Below the pieces are notes generated by a model. It was not told where the DNA came from, made no database searches, and worked only from the letters and a program-made list of their open reading frames with translations. Of a stretch of DNA of 64,000 nucleotides, positions 43,819 to 52,428 are shown piece after piece. The stretch lies in assembly GCA_035652815.1 (NCBI GenBank), contig DASRDB010000003.1, forward strand, positions 496,001 to 560,000. The letters are read 5' to 3'. The position numbers and the translations under genes are program-made. Source of the stretch: DASRDB01 sp035652815. Its GTDB lineage: Bacteria > Chloroflexota > Ktedonobacteria > Ktedonobacterales > Ktedonobacteraceae. How positions within the stretch are numbered: the stretch's first letter is position 1; each line of letters starts with the position of its first letter.

Positions 43819-45099
43819 TTAGTCCACCTCCTGCTCAGGCAGAATGACCAGAAAATGAATTGCGTTGGGGTCTTGTGGTAAGGTCGTACTGACCTGGACA
43901 TGCGCAATTTTTCCACTGGCAAGTAACACCTGCGCCGCCTGTTGCGGTGTTTTGCCTGCGATCTCCTGTGCCAAGCGTTGCAGTTGGGCTTGATTGAAAG
44001 TCGCCACCCAGGTTCCGGTACATACGGCTTGCACAGGCGTCACCTGGGTAAGGTGTGCATGAACCGATGGCAACAGCAAGCTGTAGCCTGCTCCTGGGTT
44101 AGTGTGCCTTGCTAAGGCGCGGGTTGCGGCATCCTGTAGCGCTTGCTTGGCATAGGCAACGGCTTGCGCCGTGACGCTCATCGTCACACTTACCGTCGTC
44201 GCCTCATCCCCTACCTGATGGGAGGCGTGGGTATTGGTTTGAATCTGTGTCAAAAAGATGTCCTCATCAAGGGAAACGACAAAGACCTGTTGTATTTGCC
44301 GCATCAAGGTTTCGTGAAGCGCGTGGGTCAAGCTATCCACGTCCTGCGAGGCAACGGCTCGATAGGTACGGGCATCACGCCCACCAATAAACGAGGTGAG
44401 ATTGTTGACGACCACGCCATCAGCACAGCACGTTTGCTGCATATCACCCGCTCGAATATTGCCGGATGACCCGATGAGAACCGCATGGGCCTCGACGCTG
44501 GCCTGTCCAAAGAGCGGGGGCGTCGCGGCGGGTATCCAGACCGTTGTATCAGTCCTTACCTGGATGCCATCATGCCCAGTCAATATGGTTCCGGCGGCGA
44601 TATGTTGCGAGACCAGCGACCCGTTATAAAAGGTCAATTTGCCGTGTGCAGATGTGGCGTCCTGGTGTCCGGTGCCTGTGGTGTTCTGTTCTTGGGTCAT
44701 GGAGAGTGTGACGGGCGCAAGCGACCGCATGGGAACCGCAAGCGTGGTCACGACCGTTTGTGAGTGTGTGACCGGAACCACTGTCACGGTCACAAGAGGG
44801 GGAAACAAAGTATGCCAAACCGTGATGCTTAGACCCCCAACCAGGAACAGCATCATCAGGAGAGCCACCGACCAACGGACAGGGAAACGCTTGTGAGGCC
44901 GGATGAGCGGTTGCGTGTCGATCTGGCTAATGGCCTCGACAAACTTGGTTTCGATATCCGGCTCCTCTTCCTCATCTGAGGCCAGCATAACCGGATAGAT
45001 TTCATCCTCATCTTCCATGAGAAACGGCGGGTCAAAATGAAGGTCATCCGTACTATCATCTAAAAGGTCATCAATTGGAATGCGATCTGTGTACGGCAT
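43819..45099 (-). CDS. Membrane-anchored baseplate-J-like protein
   Basis: This 426-residue protein has an acidic cytoplasmic N terminus of about 75 residues, one membrane helix (about 80-100), and a large extracytoplasmic part rich in Thr, Val and Ala. The segments GKLTFYNGSLVSQHIAAGT and QVRTDTTVWIPA resemble the beta-sandwich of baseplate-J-like proteins that are common in Chloroflexota. GGAAAGAG precedes the ATG at 45099; GTG at 45120 is the alternative. It is the last gene of a three-gene minus-strand operon. The role is unknown; it is probably a surface protein rather than a phage part, since no other phage genes are near. Confidence 0.62.
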   Translation of the reverse strand: MPYTDRIPIDDLLDDSTDDLHFDPPFLMEDEDEIYPVMLASDEEEEPDIETKFVEAISQIDTQPLIRPHKRFPVRWSVALLMMLFLVGGLSITVWHTLFPPLVTVTVVPVTHSQTVVTTLAVPMRSLAPVTLSMTQEQNTTGTGHQDATSAHGKLTFYNGSLVSQHIAAGTILTGHDGIQVRTDTTVWIPAATPPLFGQASVEAHAVLIGSSGNIRAGDMQQTCCADGVVVNNLTSFIGGRDARTYRAVASQDVDSLTHALHETLMRQIQQVFVVSLDEDIFLTQIQTNTHASHQVGDEATTVSVTMSVTAQAVAYAKQALQDAATRALARHTNPGAGYSLLLPSVHAHLTQVTPVQAVCTGTWVATFNQAQLQRLAQEIAGKTPQQAAQVLLASGKIAHVQVSTTLPQDPNAIHFLVILPEQEVD

Positions 45100-45125
45100 A
45101 GGTTCTCTTTCCTTCAGCACCTACA

Positions 45126-45148
45126 GGAAGCGGCGCGAGGCCGCTTCC
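45126..45148 (-). terminator. Perfect 9-bp hairpin between operon genes
   Basis: GGAAGCGGC (45126-45134) pairs with GCCGCTTCC (45140-45148) over GCGAG. It follows the stop of the gene at 45151 and precedes the baseplate-J-like gene. Without a T-run it is more likely an attenuator or RNA-processing hairpin than a full terminator. Confidence 0.45.
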
Positions 45149-45150
45149 GA

Positions 45151-45834
45151 CTACGGGTGTGGTTGAAAATCATGTCCCGAATTGAACCAGACGACGGTGT
45201 ACGGGGTACTCTCGCCAATGGCAATCACCATATCCGGCTTGCCATCGTGATTCGTATCGGTAAAGCGTAAGGCGACAGGCACGTTCTCATTGTCCAGAGT
45301 GGTCACAATGTAGACGTGATCTTTGTCAGGATGTTGCAAGTTGATCTCGATCACCTCGATCATGCCATGCAGGTTCACCGCAATGAAATGATTGGGATGG
45401 TCAGGCGAATCGTCATGACCGACATACTGGTCGGTCTGGAACGTGCGGGGATGCCCATACGTCCAATCCTCTTGTACCCCTTGCCACCATGCGAGAACAA
45501 AATTGACGGCAATCCACCCGATGAGCATCACCAGCAGGCCGATACCAACAAACAGCATCCAACCGGATGCACGCTCACGCTGGCGATTGAAATCGACCGT
45601 CTCTTTGGCGGTGTGGGACGGGCGCGGGTAGCGTAAGGCACTAGTGTGTGAGCGTAGCTCATCGTGTGGACTGCGCCGGTAACGTGGCGTAACCGGTACC
45701 TCGGTCATCGTCTCATCCACGTCGTCTTCTTCCTCGTCATCAGGCATGACCGCTTGCGTGGTGCGACGGGGAAGCGAGGCGCGTTGATAGCGTTGATAGG
45801 GATAGCCGATGTGGTTCGCTTCCTGTGCGTTCAT
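45151..45834 (-). CDS. Single-pass membrane protein with FG-GAP/VCBS-like repeat
   Basis: The 227-residue protein has a charged cytoplasmic N terminus with an acidic run (DDEEEDDVDE), one membrane helix (about 95-120), and an extracytoplasmic part in which FTDTNHDGKPDMVI resembles the calcium-binding loop of FG-GAP/VCBS repeats. GGAGG lies ten bases before the ATG at 45834, which overlaps the previous gene's TGA by four bases. It is followed by the baseplate-J-like gene after a hairpin. It is probably part of an envelope complex. Confidence 0.62.
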   Translation of the reverse strand: MNAQEANHIGYPYQRYQRASLPRRTTQAVMPDDEEEDDVDETMTEVPVTPRYRRSPHDELRSHTSALRYPRPSHTAKETVDFNRQRERASGWMLFVGIGLLVMLIGWIAVNFVLAWWQGVQEDWTYGHPRTFQTDQYVGHDDSPDHPNHFIAVNLHGMIEVIEINLQHPDKDHVYIVTTLDNENVPVALRFTDTNHDGKPDMVIAIGESTPYTVVWFNSGHDFQPHP

Positions 45835-46112
45835 GACCTGGGTTCCTCCGGCGGTACAGACGGCGCATGACGGGAACAATAATACGGGTTGGCTCCCTGT
45901 GGGGGCTGCGGGGTACAGCCAGGACAATAGCCCTTTTCCCCACAGACGGTACACCGCTTTTCGCCAGACAAGCCGATACGTTTCCAGCTATGCCCGTACA
46001 AAAAACAGTCCAGCGCGGTCGAGCGAATTGAGGTATCTCGCGGGTGCGGTTTGGGTCGCGTAGTTCGTTGGATAAGCGGGATGTCTTCCATCTCCCCCCA
46101 TAAATTGAACAT
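45831..46112 (-). CDS. Small cysteine-rich protein
   Basis: The 93-residue product has a possible zinc-binding module near residues 53-80 (KRCTVCGEKGYCPGC...YYCSRH) and no membrane segment. AAAGGA lies seven bases before the ATG. It overlaps the next gene by ATGA, so it is the first gene of the three-gene operon. A palindrome lies just upstream, so it may be regulated there. The family is not recognised. Confidence 0.55.
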   Translation of the reverse strand: MFNLWGEMEDIPLIQRTTRPKPHPRDTSIRSTALDCFLYGHSWKRIGLSGEKRCTVCGEKGYCPGCTPQPPQGANPYYCSRHAPSVPPEEPRS

Positions 46113-46141
46113 GTGCGAATCCTTTCTTTGCTTGACAGAGG

Positions 46142-46173
46142 GGTTCTCACATGCCTAGATGTATGTGAGAACC
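46142..46173 (-). promoter_or_regulatory. Perfect 11-bp inverted repeat, operator or leader hairpin
   Basis: GGTTCTCACAT (46142-46152) and ATGTGAGAACC (46163-46173) are perfect complements separated by ten bases. It begins about ten bases downstream of the candidate -10 box of the operon that starts at 46112 and ends about 30 bases before its start codon. It is a likely repressor site or leader hairpin. Confidence 0.55.
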
Positions 46174-46182
46174 TGACACCTA

Positions 46183-46210
46183 CCTATAGGGCTTGTTTGT
46201 GGTTTCTCAA
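46183..46210 (-). promoter_or_regulatory. Candidate promoter of the three-gene operon
   Basis: On the minus strand TTGAGA (46210-46205) and TATAGG (46188-46183) are separated by 16 bases and lead into the 11-bp inverted repeat. Confidence 0.45.
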
Positions 46211-46214
46211 CATT

Positions 46215-46252
46215 ACTGACCGAGTGTCCTCGACACACTTGGTCAGTTTTTA
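46215..46252 (+). terminator. Hairpin followed by T-run
   Basis: ACTGACCGAGTGT and the near complement ACACACTTGGTCAGT form a stem of about 13 bp with one mismatch, then TTTTTATT follows. It points rightward although no rightward gene precedes it, so it may insulate the two divergent units. Confidence 0.55.
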
Positions 46253-46416
46253 TTGCACCTCCTTTCATCTCACAAGTGTCTTTCCGAGTGTCCTTTCACA
46301 GGATAACATGAAGTAGAGTAGATTGTCAAGATGTAGAGTGAATGATAGAGAATATGAGTGTACTAGAGTGATTAACATAACCGCTAACAGGCTTTAATGG
46401 AACCAGAAAGAGCTAA

Positions 46417-46445
46417 TTGACGTGAGAATGCGACAAAGCTATAAT
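46417..46445 (+). promoter_or_regulatory. Promoter of the small HTH gene
   Basis: TTGACG (46417-46422) and TATAAT (46440-46445) with a 17-base spacer lie 34 bases before the start codon at 46480. Confidence 0.7.
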
Positions 46446-46479
46446 AGGCCAAATATCACTAGCTAACGGAGATATTTCT

Positions 46480-46671
46480 ATGCAGTATGAGGAACTGTTA
46501 ACTGTTGATGAAGCGGCGCAAATCATGAAAGTACACCCACGTACTATCAGAGCCTATGTAAAATCAGGTGAATTAGCTATTGTTGAGATAGGCAAGCGAG
46601 AATATAGGATACGACGTTCTGAACTCAACCGTTTCATACGAGACAGGGAAGAAAGAAGAAAAACGGACTAA
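46480..46671 (+). CDS. Excisionase/MerR-type helix-turn-helix protein
   Basis: This 63-residue protein is a complete small DNA-binding domain of the excisionase-like helix-turn-helix 17 type: LLTVDEAAQIMKVHPRTIRAY, GELAIVEIGKREYRIRRSEL and a final helix. GGAG lies eight bases before the ATG, and a consensus-like promoter and a terminator bracket the gene, so it is a transcribed single unit. Such genes can be phage or plasmid excisionases or small regulators. No integrase is nearby, so a regulatory role is at least as likely. Confidence 0.8.
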   Translation: MQYEELLTVDEAAQIMKVHPRTIRAYVKSGELAIVEIGKREYRIRRSELNRFIRDREERRKTD

Positions 46672-46694
46672 ATCCACTTTTGGTATCTCAAAAT

Positions 46695-46735
46695 AGACTA
46701 AACCGTGTTTAAAAGCTGGTTTAGTCTGTTTGTTT
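46695..46735 (+). terminator. Terminator of the small HTH gene
   Basis: AGACTAAACC (46695-46704) pairs perfectly with GGTTTAGTCT (46718-46727) and is followed by GTTTGTTT. Confidence 0.65.
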
Positions 46736-46916
46736 ACTTTATCATGAACAAGCGAATGAAATTGTGATCGTGTTCTAATTGCTATCCACGCTGCTCAAAC
46801 CAATGTGAGTACATTTAAGTAGCTTTTTGCTAACAGTTTTTCTTCTCCCTTGTGTTCTCGTTATTATACTCTTCCGTGACAGAAAAGTGAATACGCTGGG
46901 TACTTGCTTAAAAAGA

Positions 46917-46965
46917 TAATTGCCACAAATTGACAATTACCCAAAACTTGCCTAGTACTTGCTAA
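46917..46965 (+). promoter_or_regulatory. Candidate control region of the sigma-like gene
   Basis: TTGACA at 46930-46935 is followed at 17 bases by TAGTAC, a weak -10 box. The area is overlapped by a palindrome (46917-46939) and by ACTTGC repeats at 46946 and 46957, with a third at 46902. This pattern suggests protein binding sites. Confidence 0.3.
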
Positions 46966-47047
46966 GTTAATGCTATTCTCTTCCACGCACTTCCCAGGCA
47001 TAATTGCCTCAGTACTACTATTCTTTCATTCACAGGAGGTTGGGACA

Positions 47048-47731
47048 ATGATTATTAGCATGGAAATCGCGCTTGAAGAGATGGACCTGACTGTTCTGAC
47101 AGCTTATTCTATGATTGAACTCAAACGTTATCGCAGCAAAATATCAAGTGACGATGCCTATTGTGTAGAGTTGACGCGGCGCGCCATCTACGAACAAAAG
47201 GACGAAACATGGGCCGCCTTACAGAATTGTTTCGGCGATACCATTCGCTGCTGGATTCGCACGCATCCCCAGCGAGACATTACCCTACAATATGACACAG
47301 AAGAAAACTACCTCGCCCAGACCTTCTCTCGCTTCTGGTATGCCATGCGCCAGCAGCATATCGCCTTCACCTCCTTAGCCTCCATACTCAGCTACCTGCA
47401 CGCCACCCTGAATGGCATTCTCCTCGACACTATGCGTGTCTATCAACGCGGACACACGGTGCCTCTACCTGAACCCGGCCTTCCCGGCGAACCGGTTGGA
47501 GATGCCCCCTTAGAAGTTGATAGTACCTGGGACATCCTGCAAACGTTCCTCAACAACGAACGAGAACAGCATCTCTTCTACCTTCTCTATTACTGCGGAC
47601 TCAAGCCACGCGAAATACTCGCCCGCTGTCCAGGTGAATTCGCAGACGCCAAAGAGATTTACCGCCTGAACCAGACCATCATCGAGCGCCTGCGCCGCAA
47701 TCGAGATCGCTTGCAGTGGCTGCTTGGCTAG
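47048..47731 (+). CDS. Sigma-70-like factor, divergent
   Basis: This 227-residue protein resembles a distant sigma factor. The central part (WAALQNCFGDTIRCWIRTH, then YLAQTFSRFWYAMRQQ and LHATLNGILLDTMRVYQRG) is like region 2, and the C-terminal part (LFYLLYYCGLKPREILARCPG...) is like the region 4 helix-turn-helix. I take the ATG at 47048, with AGGAGG eight bases upstream; an earlier in-frame start at 46970 is not supported. It precedes the membrane Ser/Thr kinase gene by about 205 bases. The sigma assignment is by pattern and moderately sure. Confidence 0.55.
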   Translation: MIISMEIALEEMDLTVLTAYSMIELKRYRSKISSDDAYCVELTRRAIYEQKDETWAALQNCFGDTIRCWIRTHPQRDITLQYDTEENYLAQTFSRFWYAMRQQHIAFTSLASILSYLHATLNGILLDTMRVYQRGHTVPLPEPGLPGEPVGDAPLEVDSTWDILQTFLNNEREQHLFYLLYYCGLKPREILARCPGEFADAKEIYRLNQTIIERLRRNRDRLQWLLG

Positions 47732-47936
47732 CAAATACTTAGTACTTTAGTCATTCTTCACTTGTGTAATTAGACAAATGTTGAATTTTTCTTCATACTT
47801 GAGAATAGATTCGATAGATGCGCCATTAACACAATTTCATAATGTTCAATGAGCGGTGTTGTGTCCTCGAATACTGGACAATTTGCACCTTTCATGCCTG
47901 ACAGTTGTTTCTCCTTCCATTCGCAAAAGGTGTACT

Positions 47937-49451
47937 GTGTTAAAAATTCAAGGCATACTTCCTGTCGGAGCCACGATAAAAGACCCATTTGGAGAACGAT
48001 ACTGGGTAAGAGATTGCCTCGGCGTGGGAAGATCGAGCGTTGTTTACCTCGTGAGTGACCGGAATCAACACAAAAAATTTGCATTAAAGGAAGTCATAAA
48101 TCCCAGCGAACAGGCTCGCACCCGGCTGGTGCAAGAATGCGAACTGCTTAAGCTGCTCAAGCATCCCGCGCTACCTGAAGTGTACCATGTATTCGAACAT
48201 AAGAAGTACCAGCGCGTCTACATGCTTATGGAGTACATCCAGGGCCAGGATTTAGAGGCGCTCAGGCGGGAGCAGCCGGACAAACGCTTTCCTCTCGAAA
48301 AGGTCATCTCCTTGATGGCTCCTGTTGTTGATGCCATCACGTATTTGCACACACAAAATCCGCCCATCGTTCACCGGGATATCAAGCCCGCCAACATTAT
48401 TGTGCCTACCAATGGTTCCGTGGCGGTGCTGGTCGATTTTGGCACCGCCAAGCAGTATATTCCCGACGGTACCATTACCATGTCTGTTGCGCCGGCTTCG
48501 CCTGGATATGCCGCGCTTGAGCAGCACAGTCCTGGCAGCAAAACGAACTTGCGTACAGATGTGTATGGTCTGGGTGCCACTATTTATGCCCTGCTCACCG
48601 GTCTAATCCCCCTCGATGCCGTATTGCGCATTACCACCGGAAAAGACCGCGATCCGTTAAAGCCCATCGGTGAGCTGGTATCTGACCTTCCTGAACATGT
48701 AGCCCAGGCCGTTACACGAGCTATTTCTATTTACAATCATGAACGCTACCCTTCGGTAGCTGCCTTCTGGCGCGCCTTCCTCGGCCATGAACCAACTGAC
48801 GAAGAACAAGAGGAAGAGAAACAATTATCACTCGTGCCTGAAACGCCCCTTCCTCCCCTATTGGAAGAGGACGAGGATTATACGTCAGGACAAAATATCT
48901 CTCGCCCTCTGCTGTTCCTCAACCAGCAGCCCCCGCCAGGACCGAAACGATTGTTAGTATCGTTCCTCTCGCTCCTCCTCGTTCTGCTGTTAGTAGTCGG
49001 CTCCCTCGGCGTTTTCCTGCGCCTCTCTTCCTTGCATCCCGGCGCATCCATAGCATCACCACGCAGTATCCATGCCTCTCCCACATCCAGAACATCACCC
49101 GCCCCCACTGCTACAACCTCGATCTATCCGCCGCTGGCTCCAGCATATACAGGATCAATCGCGGATATAGGTGTAGCAGCGAAATCAACGCCTATGTACC
49201 TGACCCGGATACAACAAAACGAAAGCCAGATTAGCGGTCACTTTGAAGGACTGGGCCTGGTTGGCCCTTTCACAGGCACCATCAGCCAGAACGGAACCAT
49301 TCATCTTGTCGTCAAAATCACCGTCGGAAACCTGATCCTAGATGGAACGATAAAAGTGGGTGGGGATATTCAGGGTTCGTTCATCACAGAGGATCAACAG
49401 GGCAACAATCTGGGTGAATATGGCCCCTGGAATATCAGTCCTGGTCCTTAA
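47937..49451 (+). CDS. Membrane serine/threonine protein kinase
   Basis: The 504-residue protein starts with a complete kinase domain: glycine loop LGVGRSSVVYLV, lysine in FALKEV, catalytic loop HRDIKPANI, DFGTAKQY and a P+1 region SPGYAALEQ. An acidic linker, one membrane helix (about 340-365) and a Ser/Thr/Pro-rich stretch then lead to an external beta-type domain (about 400-504). It should phosphorylate cytoplasmic proteins in response to an outer signal. I use the GTG at 47937 with AAAAGG six bases upstream; an earlier in-frame GTG at 47856 is less likely. It overlaps the next convergent gene by four bases. Confidence 0.87.
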   Translation: MLKIQGILPVGATIKDPFGERYWVRDCLGVGRSSVVYLVSDRNQHKKFALKEVINPSEQARTRLVQECELLKLLKHPALPEVYHVFEHKKYQRVYMLMEYIQGQDLEALRREQPDKRFPLEKVISLMAPVVDAITYLHTQNPPIVHRDIKPANIIVPTNGSVAVLVDFGTAKQYIPDGTITMSVAPASPGYAALEQHSPGSKTNLRTDVYGLGATIYALLTGLIPLDAVLRITTGKDRDPLKPIGELVSDLPEHVAQAVTRAISIYNHERYPSVAAFWRAFLGHEPTDEEQEEEKQLSLVPETPLPPLLEEDEDYTSGQNISRPLLFLNQQPPPGPKRLLVSFLSLLLVLLLVVGSLGVFLRLSSLHPGASIASPRSIHASPTSRTSPAPTATTSIYPPLAPAYTGSIADIGVAAKSTPMYLTRIQQNESQISGHFEGLGLVGPFTGTISQNGTIHLVVKITVGNLILDGTIKVGGDIQGSFITEDQQGNNLGEYGPWNISPGP

Positions 49452-50164
49452 AGCAAGACGAACTTCCCCTGAATGCTCTGCACCTGTTCTTCCTGAAAAG
49501 GCAGCAGGATACGAAAGCCTTCTTCCACCGCCCAGTTATTGCACTCGATCTGCGAGAGGTCTCCGACAGGCAGCGGGCCCGTATCCGTCGGGAAAAACGC
49601 GCGGAAGAGCAGCAAAAGCCGGTTCGTATTGCATAACGCCCTGGCCGTGAAAGAGGAGCCGTCCGGGAAGGTCAGCGTGAGATGAATCCGGCTCAGCAAT
49701 GTGGCTATTTCTGACGGCACCAGCGATTCATGCTCACCCAAAATCGCCTGCATGGCCCGCGAAAAGGCCATGTCTTCGTAAGTGACAAAAATAACCAATC
49801 CCAATCCCTCGATATGCGCTCCCAGCTCGTGTTGCAGGCGCTGTATCTTCTTTTGCCGCGTGCGCCACGTAAAATCTTCCTGGTCGAGCGGGTAGCCCCG
49901 GGCGCGATCAAACGGCGTAAATACGGCCAATCGCGGTAATACATAAGGAGCCGAGGTAATCGACAGATTCAACAGGTCGAAGATGCCCGTTTGCAGCCGA
50001 ATGCGTGAAGCCATGCCCCCAAATGTTAGATTGTCAGTCTGCCGGATCGTTGTGCCGTTTCGATGTGGATGAAAAAGTAGAAAAGTTTCTCCCGGTTGTA
50101 CCGTTTGTATAGTATTCCAATACGCCTCTTTTTCCTGGAGCTTTCGCAACTGCTCGTGCGCCAT
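49448..50164 (-). CDS. Protein of unknown function
   Basis: This 238-residue protein has an N-terminal helix (about 1-20), then strands (TFLLFHPHRNGTTI, RLAVFTPFDRAR), a central helix and strand (LGLVIFVTYEDMAF), and a C-terminal beta part (LTLTFPDGSSFTARALCNTNR). No signal peptide, membrane helix or known motif is visible. GAGG lies five bases before the ATG. It is convergent with the kinase gene and overlaps it by four bases, so it is not obviously co-transcribed. I do not recognise the family. Confidence 0.55.
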   Translation of the reverse strand: MAHEQLRKLQEKEAYWNTIQTVQPGETFLLFHPHRNGTTIRQTDNLTFGGMASRIRLQTGIFDLLNLSITSAPYVLPRLAVFTPFDRARGYPLDQEDFTWRTRQKKIQRLQHELGAHIEGLGLVIFVTYEDMAFSRAMQAILGEHESLVPSEIATLLSRIHLTLTFPDGSSFTARALCNTNRLLLLFRAFFPTDTGPLPVGDLSQIECNNWAVEEGFRILLPFQEEQVQSIQGKFVLL

Positions 50165-50240
50165 CGTGCCTCATTTCTCGTAACTATGCCTGCCTCCCCT
50201 ATGTTCTATTATATCAGATGCAAAGACTTAGACAGAAACA

Positions 50241-50270
50241 GGGCATGCCGCCATCGCCGACGGCATGCCC
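50241..50270 (-). terminator. Perfect 10-bp hairpin
   Basis: GGGCATGCCG (50241-50250) and CGGCATGCCC (50261-50270) pair perfectly. On the minus strand it lies just after the S53 peptidase stop, so it is a likely 3' structure for that gene, though a T-run is missing. Confidence 0.5.
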
Positions 50271-50301
50271 TGCCTGCTTCAAGCAGAACAATGATTGAAG
50301 A

Positions 50302-52092
50302 TCAGGATTTGGAAAGCGCTACCAGGACCCTGTAGAAATCCACCAGGGAGGGCGCTCCAAGCCCCGAGGCAAAGTCCCACCCGGTGGTCGCCGGGAAGTA
50401 CAGGTTATTTCCCTGCACAATATCACGGTACGGGTGTAATTTTAACGCTGCCTCTCGCTGCGCAACTACATAGAAGAGCGGTGTAGTTGCGAAGTAGAGA
50501 TGCAGGTTGTGAATCGTAGCCTCGTTCAAAAGCGCCATACCAGAGGCCCAGATGGGTGCCGCAGCGCTGGTGCCACCCGATACGCCCCACTGGCCGCCCT
50601 CGAAAACGGCTATTGGGAAGGCGAAAGCCACCACATCCGGCACCTGCCGTTTGCCGCGCGAGTATTTGTTCGCCACACCCGTGAAACTCTGCCACGAAGG
50701 ACGATTGAATAACGTGCTATTGCCGCCGCCGCCGCCCCAGCTATTCTGACACTGAGAACGATTTGAACCATCCGCCCACACAGCCTCGTTTGGAACACCG
50801 TTAGTCTTACCTGAACCCGGCATCGTTCCGCCAACGTCAACCACGTTCGGGTCAGAGCCTGGATAATCAACGCTCAAATCACCAAACACCTGATCATCAA
50901 ATGCCGCGCAGTCACCAGCCGCAACAAAAATCGTCATATGCTCAGCCTTTGAGAGAATCGCGAAGTCCTGGTCAATGGCCGCTACGACTTGCGAGGTGTA
51001 ATTGCTCTCAACACCACCCCAGCTTATGCTCAGCACACTCGCCGAGTTGGCATTTTTTGAGTAGGTGTTGATAATCGCTTGCAGCACATCCAACATCGGA
51101 TCGTTACTTCTGGCCGCCGACTGATCCATCTCAAAATCGAGAATGTTGGCTCCTGGAGCCAGGCTGGCAATCATCTCGATATCCAGCAATGTTTCGCCAT
51201 CGACATTCTGAGGTCGCGCATTGTTTACTTCTATCGACTTGAACGTGCCGTGAAAATTGACGCAGGCAAAGTAGTTTTGCAGGTCGGGTACATCATAGGT
51301 ATCGAATTCAAGCAGATTGATTGTCATACCCTTTCCATCAAAACCCGCTTTCCAGAAAGCATTGTAGCCATACAATACGCTGCCAATGTTCGTCGCGAGA
51401 ACTGAAGAATTCGAATCATACTGGCAATTCGCCGCTGTTCCTTTCCTGCTGCTGCTTATAGCAGTTGACGTGCGAGGACTAAACGAGGCGTGTTTCTGTG
51501 GCGGCCGCGTATAGTTGTCCATGCCGGTGATCGAAATCAGCGCATCCGCCATGAAACGTGGCATACGCGGATTGCTGGCAGGCGCGAAGACCTGGCGTCC
51601 CTTCAACTGGTGCAGCACAAAATGCGTCTGGAACAGGCGCGCGTAGGACGAAGCCTTGCCATCAGTCGTAAGACTGGTGTGCGTCGAGTTCAACGTGAGC
51701 GAGATGCTTTGCAGACCAAAAAAGGTTTTCAATTTTTGATAGGTCGCGTCGGTGATCCCCAACTTATTGGCTATCGATTCTACATCCTGATTCTGCCCCG
51801 GCTTCTGCTTCTGCGCCCCTAATTGATTGAGCAGTTGCTGGTTGGCCCGAAAGGTAAAAATCACATGCAGGGCAGTATTATCAGGTAGCGCTCCCACTAC
51901 TGGCGCATTCAGCAAATCGGCAGGCAAATTCAGATTGTAGCTGACAATGTCCAGGGGCGAAGTTGGTGTAGGCGTCACCTTAGCAGGCTGGTTGTCATTA
52001 CAGGCAACCAGTAGAAAGAGCATGAAAAGCGCGCCCAGCAACGCTCTCATGTCTATCCGATGGCGAGAGAAAGACCGGGAAAGCGGCATCAT
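50302..52092 (-). CDS. S53 (sedolisin/kumamolisin-like) peptidase lipoprotein
   Basis: This 596-residue protein starts with a lipoprotein signal ending LLVACN (lipobox Cys near residue 30). A pro-kumamolisin region (about 45-190) follows, then the S53 domain with GETLLDIEM (the Glu/Asp pair), AAGDCAAF (oxyanion Asp) and SGGTSAAAPIWAS (nucleophile Ser). The end DIVQGNN...GWDFASGLGAP fits the calcium site. It is probably an acid-type serine peptidase tied to the outer face of the membrane. GGAGG lies six bases before the first of two ATG codons. It stands alone. Confidence 0.9.
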   Translation of the reverse strand: MMPLSRSFSRHRIDMRALLGALFMLFLLVACNDNQPAKVTPTPTSPLDIVSYNLNLPADLLNAPVVGALPDNTALHVIFTFRANQQLLNQLGAQKQKPGQNQDVESIANKLGITDATYQKLKTFFGLQSISLTLNSTHTSLTTDGKASSYARLFQTHFVLHQLKGRQVFAPASNPRMPRFMADALISITGMDNYTRPPQKHASFSPRTSTAISSSRKGTAANCQYDSNSSVLATNIGSVLYGYNAFWKAGFDGKGMTINLLEFDTYDVPDLQNYFACVNFHGTFKSIEVNNARPQNVDGETLLDIEMIASLAPGANILDFEMDQSAARSNDPMLDVLQAIINTYSKNANSASVLSISWGGVESNYTSQVVAAIDQDFAILSKAEHMTIFVAAGDCAAFDDQVFGDLSVDYPGSDPNVVDVGGTMPGSGKTNGVPNEAVWADGSNRSQCQNSWGGGGGNSTLFNRPSWQSFTGVANKYSRGKRQVPDVVAFAFPIAVFEGGQWGVSGGTSAAAPIWASGMALLNEATIHNLHLYFATTPLFYVVAQREAALKLHPYRDIVQGNNLYFPATTGWDFASGLGAPSLVDFYRVLVALSKS

Positions 52093-52428
52093 TTAGATCC
52101 TCCCACTTCAACAAGAAATCAACTGAAAAACAAAAAGCCCGAGTATGGTTTTTCTACCAATTAGGACGCCTCAGCAATCCTTTTTTCCAGAAGCGATTTT
52201 GTTTATCCAGGTCTGATTCCATTTTACCTGGAATCCCTATCTCAACAACATGAACTACCTGACTCAATTACTGTGAAACCAGCACGTTTTGGAAATGTAA
52301 CCCTTCTAGAGGAACATACAACTGAGCAGCAAATACAGTGGAATTTTTTACCTACCAGCACCTTTAACCATTGTGAGAACGTACAAAAAGAATAGGAATA
52401 TATAGAACATTGCTCATGAGGAGAAATA
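52093..52428. other. Divergent intergenic region
   Basis: No gene is seen here. It separates the divergent S53 peptidase and HD-domain genes and has a small hairpin (CCAGGT...ACCTGG near 52208-52233) and AT-rich pieces. No convincing promoter could be read. Confidence 0.5.

Larger units (their letters stand above)
46113..46479. other. Divergent regulatory region
   Basis: No gene is found here. It carries an 11-bp inverted repeat (46142-46173) and a candidate promoter (46183-46210) for the minus-strand operon, a hairpin followed by T's (46215-46250), and a consensus-like promoter (46417-46445) for the HTH gene on the plus strand. Confidence 0.7.
46672..47047. other. Gene-free stretch with terminator and repeat motifs
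   Basis: No gene is supported. It holds the HTH terminator (46695-46735), an imperfect palindrome TAATTGCCA/TGACAATTA (46917-46939), a TTGACA box (46930-46935), and three ACTTGC motifs (46902, 46946, 46957) just before the sigma-like gene. Confidence 0.55.

Noticed and set aside
43819..46112. Prophage remnant because of the baseplate-J-like protein
   Set aside because: No capsid, tail, terminase or integrase genes are nearby and the protein has a membrane helix, as in chromosomal Chloroflexota proteins.
47770..48084. Minus-strand frame overlapping the kinase start
   Set aside because: It overlaps the kinase N-terminal region, lacks a ribosome site and shows no domain.
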